Of a stretch of 64,000 nt of DNA, positions 33,646 through 42,147 are shown in pieces (within the stretch, counting starts at the first letter, position 1; each line of letters begins with the position of its first letter). The notes under the pieces are model-generated. The model was not told the DNA's origin. It made no database searches and worked only from the letters and a program-made list of their open reading frames with translations. Made by a program: the position numbers and the translations under genes. The stretch covers positions 1 to 64,000 of the forward strand of contig WFYG01000032.1 in the NCBI GenBank assembly GCA_015490195.1, written 5' to 3'. The stretch comes from Thermovibrio sp. (GTDB taxonomy: Bacteria; Aquificota; Aquificia; Desulfurobacteriales; Desulfurobacteriaceae).

Positions 33646-34536
33646 TTGAGCGGGCACCATCACCATCACGTTAGCGGCAGGAACCTGTTTATAACTGTAA
33701 TTCTGAATATCATCATCACACTCTCGCAGATTGTAGGGGGAGTATTTTCAGGCTCCTTAGCACTTCTAAGCGACGCTATGCACAATTTCAGCGACGTTCT
33801 GGCACTTCTGATAGCCTATGTAGCCAACCGACTTGCAGAAAAGCCCAGAACGAAGGAATACACGTTTGGGCTGAAAAGAGCTGAAATATTAGCTGCCCTA
33901 TTTAACTCACTTATTCTTGTAGGCATTGGAATATTCCTGATAGTGGAAGCAGCTCATAAACTATTCCACCCCGAACCAATAGAATCCTCATGGGTAATAT
34001 GGCTTGGAATTCTCAGCATCGTCCTGAACACTGCAAGCGTCCTTCTCATTAAAGAGGACTCTCACGAAAACATAAATATAAAGGCCGCATACCTGCACTT
34101 ACTTACAGACGTAATGACATCTGTAGCTGTAGTAATTGGCGGTATCTTAATGGCATTCTGGAAGGTTTACTGGGTTGACCCACTAATTTCTATACTGATA
34201 GCACTATATCTGATGAAATCTGCCGTCTCTTTAGCAAAAGAATCAGCAACTATCCTGATGCAGTTTGCTCCTCAGAGTGTTGACATAGACAAAATAGTTC
34301 ATTTAATAGAAAGCGAACCAGAAATAGACAACGTTCACCACATTCATATATGGCAGCTTGACGACAAAAACGTATTTTTTGAAGCACATGTTGACTTTAA
34401 AGATGATTTACCTCTATCAAAGTGCATGAAAATCTTAGATAAATTGGAAGAGAAACTGCAAAAATCAGGCATTTCTCACGTAACGCTCCAGTGTGAATAC
34501 CAGAGAAACGATAGCAAGGAGAAAGTAATACCCTAA
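33646..34536 (+). CDS. Cation diffusion facilitator metal/H+ antiporter (CzcD/ZnT type)
   Basis: Inner-membrane exporter of Zn2+, Co2+ or similar ions, 296 residues, six TM helices. Metal site motifs are SLALLSDAMHNFSDVLALL in TM2 and HLLTDVMTSVAVVIGG in TM5, and the cytoplasmic C-terminal domain has DNVHHIHIWQLDD. The N-terminus carries five consecutive His (SGHHHHHVSG), likely a metal-binding tail. Start TTG 33646 follows AAGGAG with a 6-base spacer across the previous stop. The gene lacks any GGAGCTCC and by eye uses more A/T-ending codons than its neighbours, so it could be a later arrival. Confidence 0.93.
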   Translation: MSGHHHHHVSGRNLFITVILNIIITLSQIVGGVFSGSLALLSDAMHNFSDVLALLIAYVANRLAEKPRTKEYTFGLKRAEILAALFNSLILVGIGIFLIVEAAHKLFHPEPIESSWVIWLGILSIVLNTASVLLIKEDSHENINIKAAYLHLLTDVMTSVAVVIGGILMAFWKVYWVDPLISILIALYLMKSAVSLAKESATILMQFAPQSVDIDKIVHLIESEPEIDNVHHIHIWQLDDKNVFFEAHVDFKDDLPLSKCMKILDKLEEKLQKSGISHVTLQCEYQRNDSKEKVIP

Positions 34537-34559
34537 TCTTCCTAAAAGGAGGAAAGCGG

Positions 34560-34796
34560 TTGGAAGAGATGGACTTTGTTAAGAAGATTGTTGATGAAGT
34601 TGAGCAGATACCGGGAGTTAAAAGGGTTGAGGTCGTTCCCGTATGCGAGATATACATAGACGCCTGTTTAAAAGTGGTTGCAGAGAGCAAAGATATTAAG
34701 AGAACGGTTGCAGACAAAATTATTGAAATAGCCGGAAGTTTTGAAGAGCGGTTAGGACACAGGCCGGAAATCTACTGGGATTTAGAGGTTGAGTAG
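34560..34796 (+). CDS. Conserved-looking small protein of unknown function
   Basis: A 78-residue acidic protein with no recognised domain. It has two predicted helices around DIKRTVADKIIEIAGSFEERLG and the strand-like segment VKRVEVVPVCEIYIDACLKVV with two Cys. The alternating pattern could be a small ferredoxin-like fold. TTG at 34560 has an AGGAGG 8 bases before it, better than the ATG at 34569. Its stop overlaps the tsaD GTG, so it is translated with tsaD. I do not recognise the family. Confidence 0.7.
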   Translation: MEEMDFVKKIVDEVEQIPGVKRVEVVPVCEIYIDACLKVVAESKDIKRTVADKIIEIAGSFEERLGHRPEIYWDLEVE

Positions 34797-35785
34797 TGAT
34801 AGTAGTTGGAATAGATACCTCCTGCGACGATACGTCTGTTGCCGTTTACGACGGGCACGGAAACAGGGTTTTAAGCAACATCGTTTCATCCCAGTATGAG
34901 TTCCACCAACCCTTTGGAGGGGTTGTTCCGGAAGTTGCAGCAAGGAAACATGCGGAGAACATAGACGTTGTATTTGAAGAGGCCCTAAGAGTTGCAGGAA
35001 TCGGTGTAGAGGATATCCGGCTTGTGGCGGTTACCAGAGCTCCCGGCCTACTCCCCGCCCTTTTAGTGGGGCTCACGTTTGGGAAGGGAGTTGCGTTCTG
35101 GAAGGAGATTTCTTTTAAGGGAGTTCATCACATAGAGGCCCATCTGCTCTCTCCGTTCATAGGGAGTGAGCCGGAATACCCGTTTTTAGGGCTGGTTGTA
35201 AGCGGAGGTCACACGCTAATAGTTCTGGCAGAGGAGTTCGGGAAGTACAGAGTAATCGGTAAAACGCTGGATGACGCAGTTGGAGAGGCTTACGACAAGG
35301 TGGCGAAAATGCTGAACCTCGGATATCCGGGAGGGCCCGTAATAGACAGGATTTACAGGGAGTTTGAGGGGGAGTATTTGGAGCTCCCAAAACCCAGGGT
35401 AAAGGGCTTCAACTACAGCTTCAGCGGAATTAAGACGGCAGTAAGAAGGCTGATTGAGAAGGGCTACCCGCCAGAGCAGGTTGCAGCCTCATTTCAGAAG
35501 ACGGCCGTTGAGTATCTGATTGGAAAGCTGAAAAAGGCTCTGAAAGAAACGGGAGTTAAGAGGATTGCCGTTTCTGGAGGAGTTTCTGCAAACAGCCTTC
35601 TGAGGGAGAAGCTGAAAGAGATTGAAGAGCAGGGATACAAGGTTTATCTGCCAAAGATGGAGTTTACGTCAGACAACGGAGCGATGGTAGCCTACGTTGG
35701 ATATAGGCGGTTTCTGTTGGAAGGTGGAGATTCTTTAGAGGTGGGAGCTCTCCCCAGGATGTCTTTAGAGGAGGTGAGCACCTGA
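34796..35785 (+). CDS. tsaD: tRNA N6-threonylcarbamoyladenosine transferase TsaD
   Basis: Catalytic subunit forming t6A at tRNA position 37. The 329-residue ASKHA protein begins VVGIDTSCDDTSVAVYD and has VVPEVAARKHAENID, the metal motif HIEAHLLSPF, LVVSGGHTLIV, AYDKVAKMLNLGYPGGPVID and the C-terminal TSDNGAMVAYVG. GTG start overlaps the upstream stop. Its own TGA is overlapped by the likely CTG start of the next gene. Confidence 0.97.
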   Translation: MIVVGIDTSCDDTSVAVYDGHGNRVLSNIVSSQYEFHQPFGGVVPEVAARKHAENIDVVFEEALRVAGIGVEDIRLVAVTRAPGLLPALLVGLTFGKGVAFWKEISFKGVHHIEAHLLSPFIGSEPEYPFLGLVVSGGHTLIVLAEEFGKYRVIGKTLDDAVGEAYDKVAKMLNLGYPGGPVIDRIYREFEGEYLELPKPRVKGFNYSFSGIKTAVRRLIEKGYPPEQVAASFQKTAVEYLIGKLKKALKETGVKRIAVSGGVSANSLLREKLKEIEEQGYKVYLPKMEFTSDNGAMVAYVGYRRFLLEGGDSLEVGALPRMSLEEVST

Positions 35786-36207
35786 AGGGAAGTTACGGTC
35801 TGGTATTCCGTTTAAAGGAAGACCTAACTGTAAAAGTTAGAAGCGGCAGGGTTTTCAGTCTGCAGAAAGGTGTTTACTGTTACTGTGGCTCTGCGATGGG
35901 AAGCTTTGAAAAGAGAGTTTTAAGACACTTGAAAAGGGAGAAGAAACGCCACTGGCACATTGATTTCATAACAACAGACAGACGGTTTGAACCTGTTGAG
36001 GTGTGGGTATTCAGAGATAAGGAATTTGAATGTAAACTGGCAGAGAGTTTAAAGGGAAACGAGTCGGTTTCAGGTTTTGGAGCAACAGACTGCAGTTGCA
36101 AGAGCCATCTCTTCAGGTTGAAGAGTTTAGAATCTGAAAGGGAAAAGGCGAGAGAACTGGGAGCAGAGATAATAAGTGCAGGAGAGGTGCTTAAAAGATG
36201 GAAGTGA
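35782..36207 (+). CDS. DUF123 family protein (GIY-YIG-related), probable CTG start
   Basis: A 141-residue protein. The N-terminal part GSYGLVFRLKEDLTVKVR, then KGVYCYCGSAMGSFEKRVLRHL, and RHWHIDFITTDRRFEPVEVW are the DUF123 core, a domain related to GIY-YIG nucleases and in archaea often fused to endonuclease III. The conserved start lies 38 codons before the first ATG (35896). No ATG, GTG or TTG is available in frame near it. CTG at 35782-35784 has GGAGGTGA 7 bases ahead and overlaps the tsaD stop as CTGA, so a CTG start is likely. Ends overlapping trpD by 10 bases. Confidence 0.8.
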   Translation: MKGSYGLVFRLKEDLTVKVRSGRVFSLQKGVYCYCGSAMGSFEKRVLRHLKREKKRHWHIDFITTDRRFEPVEVWVFRDKEFECKLAESLKGNESVSGFGATDCSCKSHLFRLKSLESEREKARELGAEIISAGEVLKRWK

Positions 36208-37229
36208 GAAAGGTTCTAAACAGGCTGGTTGAGAAGGAGAATCTGAGTAGAGAGGAGACTTACAGGCTCTTCAGTTCAATTATGGAAGGGGAGCTTACAG
36301 ACGTTCAGATAGCCGGAATTCTTGTAGCCCTAAGGTGTAAAGGGGAAACTGTTGAGGAAATAACAGGGGCAACAGAGGTTCTGAGGGAGAGGAGCAGGAA
36401 GGTTCCCTTAAGCGAAGAGCTGAAAAGGAGGGTTGTTGATACCTGCGGAACTGGAGGTGATTTAAAGGGAACGTTCAACATATCAACAACGGTTGCCTTA
36501 GTCGTAGCCTCTTGCGGAGTTCCCGTTGCAAAGCACGGAAACAGGTCTGTTTCAAGCAGGTGCGGAAGTGCAGATATTTTAGAGAGTTTCGGAGTGAAAA
36601 TAGACCTTGAGCCGGAGCAGGTTGCAAGGTGTATTGAGGAGCTGGGATTCGGTTTCATGTTTGCTCCAAAGTTCCACCCTGCAATGGCTACAGTTGTAAG
36701 ACCGAGGAAAGAGCTTGGGATAAGGACGATTTTCAACGTTCTGGGGCCTATGACAAACCCGGCCGGAGCTGTTCGCCAGCTGATGGGAGTTTACGACGAA
36801 AAGCTCACAGAGAAGCTGGCCGAAGTTCTCCTGAAGCTTGGAACAGAGAGGGCTTTTATCGTTCACGGTAAAGACGGAACAGATGAGATAACGATAAGCG
36901 AGGCAACGAAAATAACGGAGATAAAGGACGGAGAGATAAAGAGTTACATTGTGGCACCTGAGGACTTTGGACTACAGAGAGCTCCCTTCTCAGAAATCAA
37001 GGGGGAAGAGACTTTAGAGGAAAACAGAGAAATTGTAAGGAGGATTCTAACGGGAGAGGAAAAGGGGGCAAAGAGGGACGTTGTGGCTCTGAACGCAGGT
37101 TTTGCCCTCGTTGCAGGTGGAAAGGTTGAAAAGATTGAAGACGGAATAGAAATGGCCGTTAAGGCAATGGAGGAGGGGAGACCCTACGAGCTCCTGTGTA
37201 AACTGGTCAAGTTGACAAACGAGCTGTAG
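36198..37229 (+). CDS. trpD: Anthranilate phosphoribosyltransferase TrpD
   Basis: Second step of tryptophan synthesis. The 343-residue protein has VVDTCGTGGDLKGTFNIST (PRPP loop), AKHGNRSVSSRCGSADILE, FMFAPKFHPAM and GIRTIFNVLGPMTNPAG. No other trp gene is nearby, so the pathway is scattered in this genome. The ATG overlaps the DUF123 gene. Confidence 0.96.
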   Translation: MEVRKVLNRLVEKENLSREETYRLFSSIMEGELTDVQIAGILVALRCKGETVEEITGATEVLRERSRKVPLSEELKRRVVDTCGTGGDLKGTFNISTTVALVVASCGVPVAKHGNRSVSSRCGSADILESFGVKIDLEPEQVARCIEELGFGFMFAPKFHPAMATVVRPRKELGIRTIFNVLGPMTNPAGAVRQLMGVYDEKLTEKLAEVLLKLGTERAFIVHGKDGTDEITISEATKITEIKDGEIKSYIVAPEDFGLQRAPFSEIKGEETLEENREIVRRILTGEEKGAKRDVVALNAGFALVAGGKVEKIEDGIEMAVKAMEEGRPYELLCKLVKLTNEL

Positions 37230-37265
37230 CAGATAGTTTTTCTCAAAAACCGATAAGGAGAAAAG

Positions 37266-38714
37266 ATGTTCGGCTTTTTCAGGAAGAAGAAGGGTTTAGA
37301 GGAGGAGCTCAAAGAGAACCCGAACCAGCCGGAGAAGTGGCTAAAGCTGGCAGAGGAGAACGAGAGGAGAGCTCCCGAGGCAGTAGCCAACGCCCTCATC
37401 TACAGTGGTGGAGAGCTCGTAGAGGAAGCGGCTAAGATAGTAAGGAACCTTGCAATATACAGAGAGTTTGAACCCTACACAGAGAAGTTAGAGAAGGAGC
37501 TCGGAAAGGACTACGCCTCTTTCTTTAAAGGGCTGATTGAAGAGTATAAAGGGAACTTACAGAAAGCCAGGAATCTCTACGACGTTGCAAGGAACAGCCA
37601 GAACGAAAAGCTCTCATTCCTTGCCAACTACCACATAGCAAACCTCTACATAAAGGAGGAGCTCTACGACCTTGCACTGAAAGCCCTGAAAGAGGTTGAG
37701 GAGAAAGTTCCGGAGAACTACAAACTTGAGTTTACAGTCAAAAAAAGGGAAGTTGAGGAGAAGTTAGGTCTAACAGGGTCAAAGATTCTAAAGAGCTTCA
37801 AGGAAGGGCTGAAGAAGACAAGAGATGCCTTGGGGCTTTCAGACTTTGCAGGGAGAAAGGTTGACGAAAGCCTGTTTGAGGAGCTTGAGGAGAGGTTAAT
37901 CCTTGCAGACGTTGGGGTTAACACAACGCTGGAGCTAATAGAGTATTTGAGGAACGAGGCAAAGAAGAGGAAGATAAAGAGCTCAGACCAGCTCCTTGAG
38001 ATTCTGAAGGAGAGGCTGAAGGAGCTCCTCAGGCAGTGCAGCGGAGAGCTGAATTTAACAGAAAAGCCATCTGTGATTTTGGTTCTGGGCATAAACGGAG
38101 TTGGAAAGACAACAACCATAGGGAAGCTGGCGAAACAGCTGAAAGATTCTGGCCTTTCAGTAGTTCTGGCTGCGGCAGATACGTTCAGGGCTGCGGCAAT
38201 TGAACAGCTTGAGGTGTGGGCAGAAAGAGCAGGAGTCCGGATAGTTAAGGCTCAGGAGGGAACCGACCCGGCCGCAGTTGTGTTTGACGCCATTCAGAGC
38301 ATAAAGGCAAAGAGAGAGGACGTTCTGATTGTTGACACGGCAGGAAGGCTCCACAACAAAGAGAGGCTGATGAAGGAAATCCACAAGATAAAGAAGGTTA
38401 TCGGAAGGGAGTTTCCTGGCCAGCCGGCAGAAATTCTCTTAGTTTTAGACGCAAACACAGGCCAGAACGCCATCTCTCAGGCAAAGGCCTTTAAGGAGAT
38501 TACAGACGTTACAGGAATAGCCCTTACAAAGCTTGACGGAACGGCAAAGGGTGGAATTGTCGTTGCAATCTGCCACGACCTGAAGATACCCATAAAGCTG
38601 GTTGGAATAGGGGAAAGAATAGAGGACTTAAGGAAGTTTGACCCGGAGGAGTTCATAGAGGCGCTCTTCTCAGAAGAAAAGAGGAATGAAGAAGAGGAAA
38701 AAGAAAATAACTAA
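37266..38714 (+). CDS. ftsY: Signal recognition particle receptor FtsY with TPR-like N-terminal region
   Basis: SRP receptor GTPase, 482 residues. The C-terminal NG domain (about 170-470) has the G1 loop LGINGVGKTTTIGKLA, AAADTFRAAAIEQLEVWAE, VDTAGRLHNKERLMKEI and LTKLDGTAKGGIV. The N-terminal 160 residues are not the usual acidic A domain but helical pairs such as NQPEKWLKLAEENERRAPEA and FLANYHIANLYIKEELYDLA, resembling tetratricopeptide repeats. ATG follows AAGGAGAAAAG. Confidence 0.95.
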   Translation: MFGFFRKKKGLEEELKENPNQPEKWLKLAEENERRAPEAVANALIYSGGELVEEAAKIVRNLAIYREFEPYTEKLEKELGKDYASFFKGLIEEYKGNLQKARNLYDVARNSQNEKLSFLANYHIANLYIKEELYDLALKALKEVEEKVPENYKLEFTVKKREVEEKLGLTGSKILKSFKEGLKKTRDALGLSDFAGRKVDESLFEELEERLILADVGVNTTLELIEYLRNEAKKRKIKSSDQLLEILKERLKELLRQCSGELNLTEKPSVILVLGINGVGKTTTIGKLAKQLKDSGLSVVLAAADTFRAAAIEQLEVWAERAGVRIVKAQEGTDPAAVVFDAIQSIKAKREDVLIVDTAGRLHNKERLMKEIHKIKKVIGREFPGQPAEILLVLDANTGQNAISQAKAFKEITDVTGIALTKLDGTAKGGIVVAICHDLKIPIKLVGIGERIEDLRKFDPEEFIEALFSEEKRNEEEEKENN

Positions 38715-38731
38715 TTCGGTTAGCTATCTGT

Positions 38732-38935
38732 TTAGTGTTCCATTGGGGTTTCCCCTCCCTCCCCTTTTGCCTTTAGGTAGGGGCAGCCGGGATTAAGACA
38801 GGTTTCCACCTCCGTACCGTTTACGAGCTTAACAGAGACGGGAGCTCCACAGTGCGGACAGAAACGGTCAACGAAGACGAAGAGATCCGGGTAGTCAAAG
38901 AGAGCGAGCTTTTTAATGTTGAATTTTCCCCTCAC
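38732..38935 (-). CDS. Small zinc-ribbon protein
   Basis: A 67-residue protein whose centre, FCPHCGAPVSVKLVNGTEV then TCLNPGCPYLKAKG, is a four-Cys zinc ribbon like the C-terminal zinc fingers of topoisomerase I. The rest has no known domain. GGGGAGG precedes the ATG. It stands alone on the minus strand with its own promoter (39046-39074). DNA or RNA binding is a guess from the ribbon type. Confidence 0.72.
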   Translation of the reverse strand: MRGKFNIKKLALFDYPDLFVFVDRFCPHCGAPVSVKLVNGTEVETCLNPGCPYLKAKGEGGETPMEH

Positions 38936-39045
38936 TTCTACCTCCCCTTATTTATAAAGTTTAATCATTCTTTATTCTACAATCGGAATAGGTCAAAATA
39001 TGTCTCATAAATTATAAATTTCTTATTTAGTTTCTATACCCAGGA

Positions 39046-39074
39046 ATGATAAACAACTTTTCGCAAATTATCAA
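39046..39074 (-). promoter_or_regulatory. Sigma-70 type promoter ahead of the zinc-ribbon gene
   Basis: On the minus strand TTGATA (39069-39074) and TATCAT (39046-39051) are separated by exactly 17 bases, each matching five of six consensus positions. Transcription would run through a 100-base AT-rich leader (38936-39040) to the zinc-ribbon gene. That leader holds no other gene that I can see. Confidence 0.6.
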
Positions 39075-39080
39075 TCCCAG

Positions 39081-40274
39081 TTACTCTCCCTTTAGGATTT
39101 CCCTGGGTTCAAAGGAGAGAGCTCTTACTGCTGGATAAATCCCAGAGAGAAGACCTATGAGGAAAGAGAGTAAGAAGGAGAAAAGTCCTTCCTTAAAAGG
39201 AAGATAGACAGGCCAGTGGGCCAGGTAGGAGATGAGGAAAACTATAAAAACTGCAAGGACAACGCCAACAGAAGCGCCTGTAAGGGAGAGAAGTGCCGAC
39301 TCAAGGAGGAACTGAAGGAAAATGGCAGAGCGGGGAGCTCCAAAAGTCCTCCTTACGCCAATCTCAACGAGCCTTTCATAAACAGAGAGCGTCATAACAG
39401 CCAGGATTCCGAGAGCTCCCACTCCAAAGGAGATAACAGAAACGATTATGGAGAGTTTCGTAAATATCTCCATCGCCTGTTTCTGAGTATTGACTAAGTC
39501 GGCATAGGAGTTGACAGAGAAGTCTTTCTTACCGTGCCGTTTAAGGAGGAGAGAGTAGACCTCCTCTTTAGCGGCCTTAAAGGATTTAGGGGAGACGGGA
39601 AGAACGTAGATACCGTCTATGTAGTTAACGTTTGAGATCCTCTTAACGGCAGAGGTTATTGGAATGTAGATCCTGTCGTCAAGGTTCTCTCCGCTCAGGT
39701 CTGTTCCTATCTTCTCCATAACCCCAACGATACGGTAGGGAGCGTTAAAGAGGTAGATTGTCTTCCCAACCGGGCAGGTTTTACCGTAGAGTTTTCTGGC
39801 AACGTCATAACCTAAAATGGCAACCTGAGAGATGTTCTTTACGTCTGAATCAGTCAGAAATCGGCCGCAGAGGAGCGAGTGGCCGGAGATTTTCAGGTAA
39901 TCAGGAGAAACTCCTCTAACAGAGGCAGAGATAGACTTTCCTCCGTAGTGGACATTCGGGGAAACCTTTTTAAAAGGAGAAACTGCTGAAACATCTGGGC
40001 ATTTCTCTTTTATAGCCTCTGCATCGTCTAAAGTTAGAGTTGGATAGAAAGAGAGCTGAATCGTTCTCCCTCCGAGGTTTTTAACCTCTCCGGGAAGGAC
40101 TACGAGAACGTAAGAGCCCATTTTTCCTATTACCCTTTCAACTTTTAGCTTCATAGCGTTTGTTATTCCCAGCATAAGTGTAAGAACGAAAACGCCGATT
40201 GAAACGCCAATAAGGGAGAGGAGAAACCTCTTCTTGTTCTCTCTGGCGTAGGCAAGGAGAGCTCCCACCATCAC
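39081..40274 (-). CDS. MacB/LolC-like ABC transporter permease
   Basis: A 397-residue permease with MacB architecture: one N-terminal TM helix (FLLSLIGVSIGVFVLTLMLG), a large periplasmic MacB_PCD domain (about 50-260), and three C-terminal FtsX-domain helices with SVYERLVEIGVRRTFGAPRSA in the cytoplasmic loop. Such transporters move substrates within or from the periplasm by mechanotransmission. Start overlaps the end of the next permease gene by 4 bases. Confidence 0.9.
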   Translation of the reverse strand: MMVGALLAYARENKKRFLLSLIGVSIGVFVLTLMLGITNAMKLKVERVIGKMGSYVLVVLPGEVKNLGGRTIQLSFYPTLTLDDAEAIKEKCPDVSAVSPFKKVSPNVHYGGKSISASVRGVSPDYLKISGHSLLCGRFLTDSDVKNISQVAILGYDVARKLYGKTCPVGKTIYLFNAPYRIVGVMEKIGTDLSGENLDDRIYIPITSAVKRISNVNYIDGIYVLPVSPKSFKAAKEEVYSLLLKRHGKKDFSVNSYADLVNTQKQAMEIFTKLSIIVSVISFGVGALGILAVMTLSVYERLVEIGVRRTFGAPRSAIFLQFLLESALLSLTGASVGVVLAVFIVFLISYLAHWPVYLPFKEGLFSFLLSFLIGLLSGIYPAVRALSFEPREILKGE

Positions 40275-41461
40275 GCCTTCCTCCGAAGGGCTGAAACAGG
40301 TTCAAAGGAAGAGGCCTTCCTTGCTGGGAAATAAACGGCAAAGAGGCAGACTCCAAGGGTAAAGAGATTGGCAAGCAGAAAGGCCTCAACCGGGTAGACA
40401 ACAGGAATGTTTAAAAGGGGCAGTACAAATTTAATGGCAAAGTAGCCTAAAACGTTTCCCAGGAAAGAGGCAAGTAGCGAAATAACAATGGCCTCGTAGA
40501 GAAACCGCTTCAGTATTTCTCTTTTTGTGGCGCCGAGAGCTCTCCTTAAACCTATCTCCCATTGGCGAACGTAGATGTTTATGTAAAAGATTGAAGAAAG
40601 AACGAATCCTCCAACAACTAAGGCTGTTGTTGAGGCAATTCCCAGGAAAAAGGCAAGGGTTGCAGAGAGCATGGAGAGGAACTTCTTAACAACAACGGGA
40701 GTGATTATCATAAACTCGTCGGGCTTGTGGTGTTTCAGGAGTATCTGCCGGGTCTCCTTAACTATCTGGTTATACTCTGCCATGTTGAAAACTCTGAAGC
40801 GGATTATACTGATGTGGCCGTAGGTCTTCTCCACGAGCCTGTCAAAAACCGGAAAAGGAATGAAAACCCTGTCGTCTAAATTGTGTCCGTTAGGGGTTTT
40901 CCCTTTCTTGGCGTAGAGGCCGACGACTTTAAAAGGAACCTTACCTATAAGGATGATTTTCCCGATGGGGCTCTCACCAGGCCAGAAGAAGTCAGCTACG
41001 TCGTGGCCTACAATAGCAACTTTCCTGAGGTCTTTAAAGTCTGAATCTGTAAACCCTCTTCCCGCTTCAATCCTGTAGTTCCAGGAGAGAAGCCAGTTTT
41101 CGCCTACGCCGAAAACCGTTGTGAACTTAGAGGTTGATATGTCTGAAATTGTCATCGGTTTAACAACGCCGTAGGTGAGGGCAAAAATTCCCTCAAGTTT
41201 CCCGATTTCTCTAACGTCTTCAAGCGTAAGGTTCAGGAAACCGCTCCGGGGTCCTTTCTTTATTGAACCTGATACGATAAGAACGGAGTCTGGGCCCAAT
41301 TTCTCTATTACCCTGTTTGCAAGGAGGGAGCTCCCCTCAATCGCCGCAACGATAAGAACCAAAGAGACGACTCCAAAGAGAACCCCGAGAAGGGCAAAGA
41401 GCGTTCTCAGCTTATTGTGAAGGAGAGAGAGGAAAAGGTCTTTTAAGAAGAATCCTCTCAT
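40271..41461 (-). CDS. MacB/LolC-like ABC transporter permease (second subunit)
   Basis: A 396-residue paralogue of the neighbouring permease with the same layout: TM helix (LFALLGVLFGVVSLVLIVAAI), periplasmic domain and three C-terminal helices with YVRQWEIGLRRALGATKREI. The two differ enough to suggest a heterodimer driven by the single ATPase upstream. Start overlaps the ATPase stop by 4 bases. Confidence 0.9.
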   Translation of the reverse strand: MRGFFLKDLFLSLLHNKLRTLFALLGVLFGVVSLVLIVAAIEGSSLLANRVIEKLGPDSVLIVSGSIKKGPRSGFLNLTLEDVREIGKLEGIFALTYGVVKPMTISDISTSKFTTVFGVGENWLLSWNYRIEAGRGFTDSDFKDLRKVAIVGHDVADFFWPGESPIGKIILIGKVPFKVVGLYAKKGKTPNGHNLDDRVFIPFPVFDRLVEKTYGHISIIRFRVFNMAEYNQIVKETRQILLKHHKPDEFMIITPVVVKKFLSMLSATLAFFLGIASTTALVVGGFVLSSIFYINIYVRQWEIGLRRALGATKREILKRFLYEAIVISLLASFLGNVLGYFAIKFVLPLLNIPVVYPVEAFLLANLFTLGVCLFAVYFPARKASSFEPVSALRRKA

Positions 41462-42147
41462 TCAACAACCCTTCCGTCTCGTATCTTAACGATTCTCTGA
41501 GCGTGTTTTGCAATCTCCATATCGTGGGTAACGACGATAACCGTTTTCCCTTCAGAGTGGAGCTCCTTAAATATCTTCATAACTTCACAGCTTGATTCAC
41601 TGTCAAGCTGGCCTGTAGGTTCGTCTGCAAGGATTACTTCGGGGGAGTTGATGAGAGCTCTGGCTATGGCTGTTCTCTGTTTCTGACCTCCTGAGAGCTC
41701 CTCGGGTTTAAAGTGAAGCCTCTCTCTAAGGCCAAGGCGGGTTAAAAGTTCAACGGCTTTCTGCTGAGGAGATTTATCGGCAAACCGCTTCTTCCTTTCA
41801 CTCTTTGGAAGGTATGAAACCGGAAGGAGAACGTTGTCAAGAACCGTTAAGTAGGGAATCAGGTAAAAGGCCTGAAAGACAAAACCGATGTATTCTGCAC
41901 GGAGTTTAGAGACTTCGTTGTCTGGCAGTTTCAGAACGTTTTTCCCGTCTAAGTAGTACTCTCCTGAGGTTGGCCTGTCTAAACAGCCCAAAATGTACAT
42001 AAGGGTTGACTTACCGGAACCTGAGGGGCCTACAATGGAGACAAACTCTCCTCTCTCAACTGTAAGGTCTATCCCTTTAAGAATTTCTACTTCAAGGTCT
42101 CCCTGACGGTAAACCTTTCTGATGTTCTTAAGCTCAATCAGAGCCAC
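41458..42147 (-). CDS. MacB/LolD-type ABC transporter ATPase
   Basis: A 229-residue nucleotide-binding subunit with Walker A VGPSGSGKSTLMYILG, a Q-loop in FVFQAFYLIPYLTVLDNV, signature LSGGQKQRTAIARALI and Walker B VILADEPTGQLD, plus the H-loop VTHDMEIA. GTG at 42145-42147, with GGAG 7 bases ahead, is preferred to TTG at 42165. It overlaps msrB by 14 bases and serves the two permeases that follow. Confidence 0.93.
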   Translation of the reverse strand: MALIELKNIRKVYRQGDLEVEILKGIDLTVERGEFVSIVGPSGSGKSTLMYILGCLDRPTSGEYYLDGKNVLKLPDNEVSKLRAEYIGFVFQAFYLIPYLTVLDNVLLPVSYLPKSERKKRFADKSPQQKAVELLTRLGLRERLHFKPEELSGGQKQRTAIARALINSPEVILADEPTGQLDSESSCEVMKIFKELHSEGKTVIVVTHDMEIAKHAQRIVKIRDGRVVE

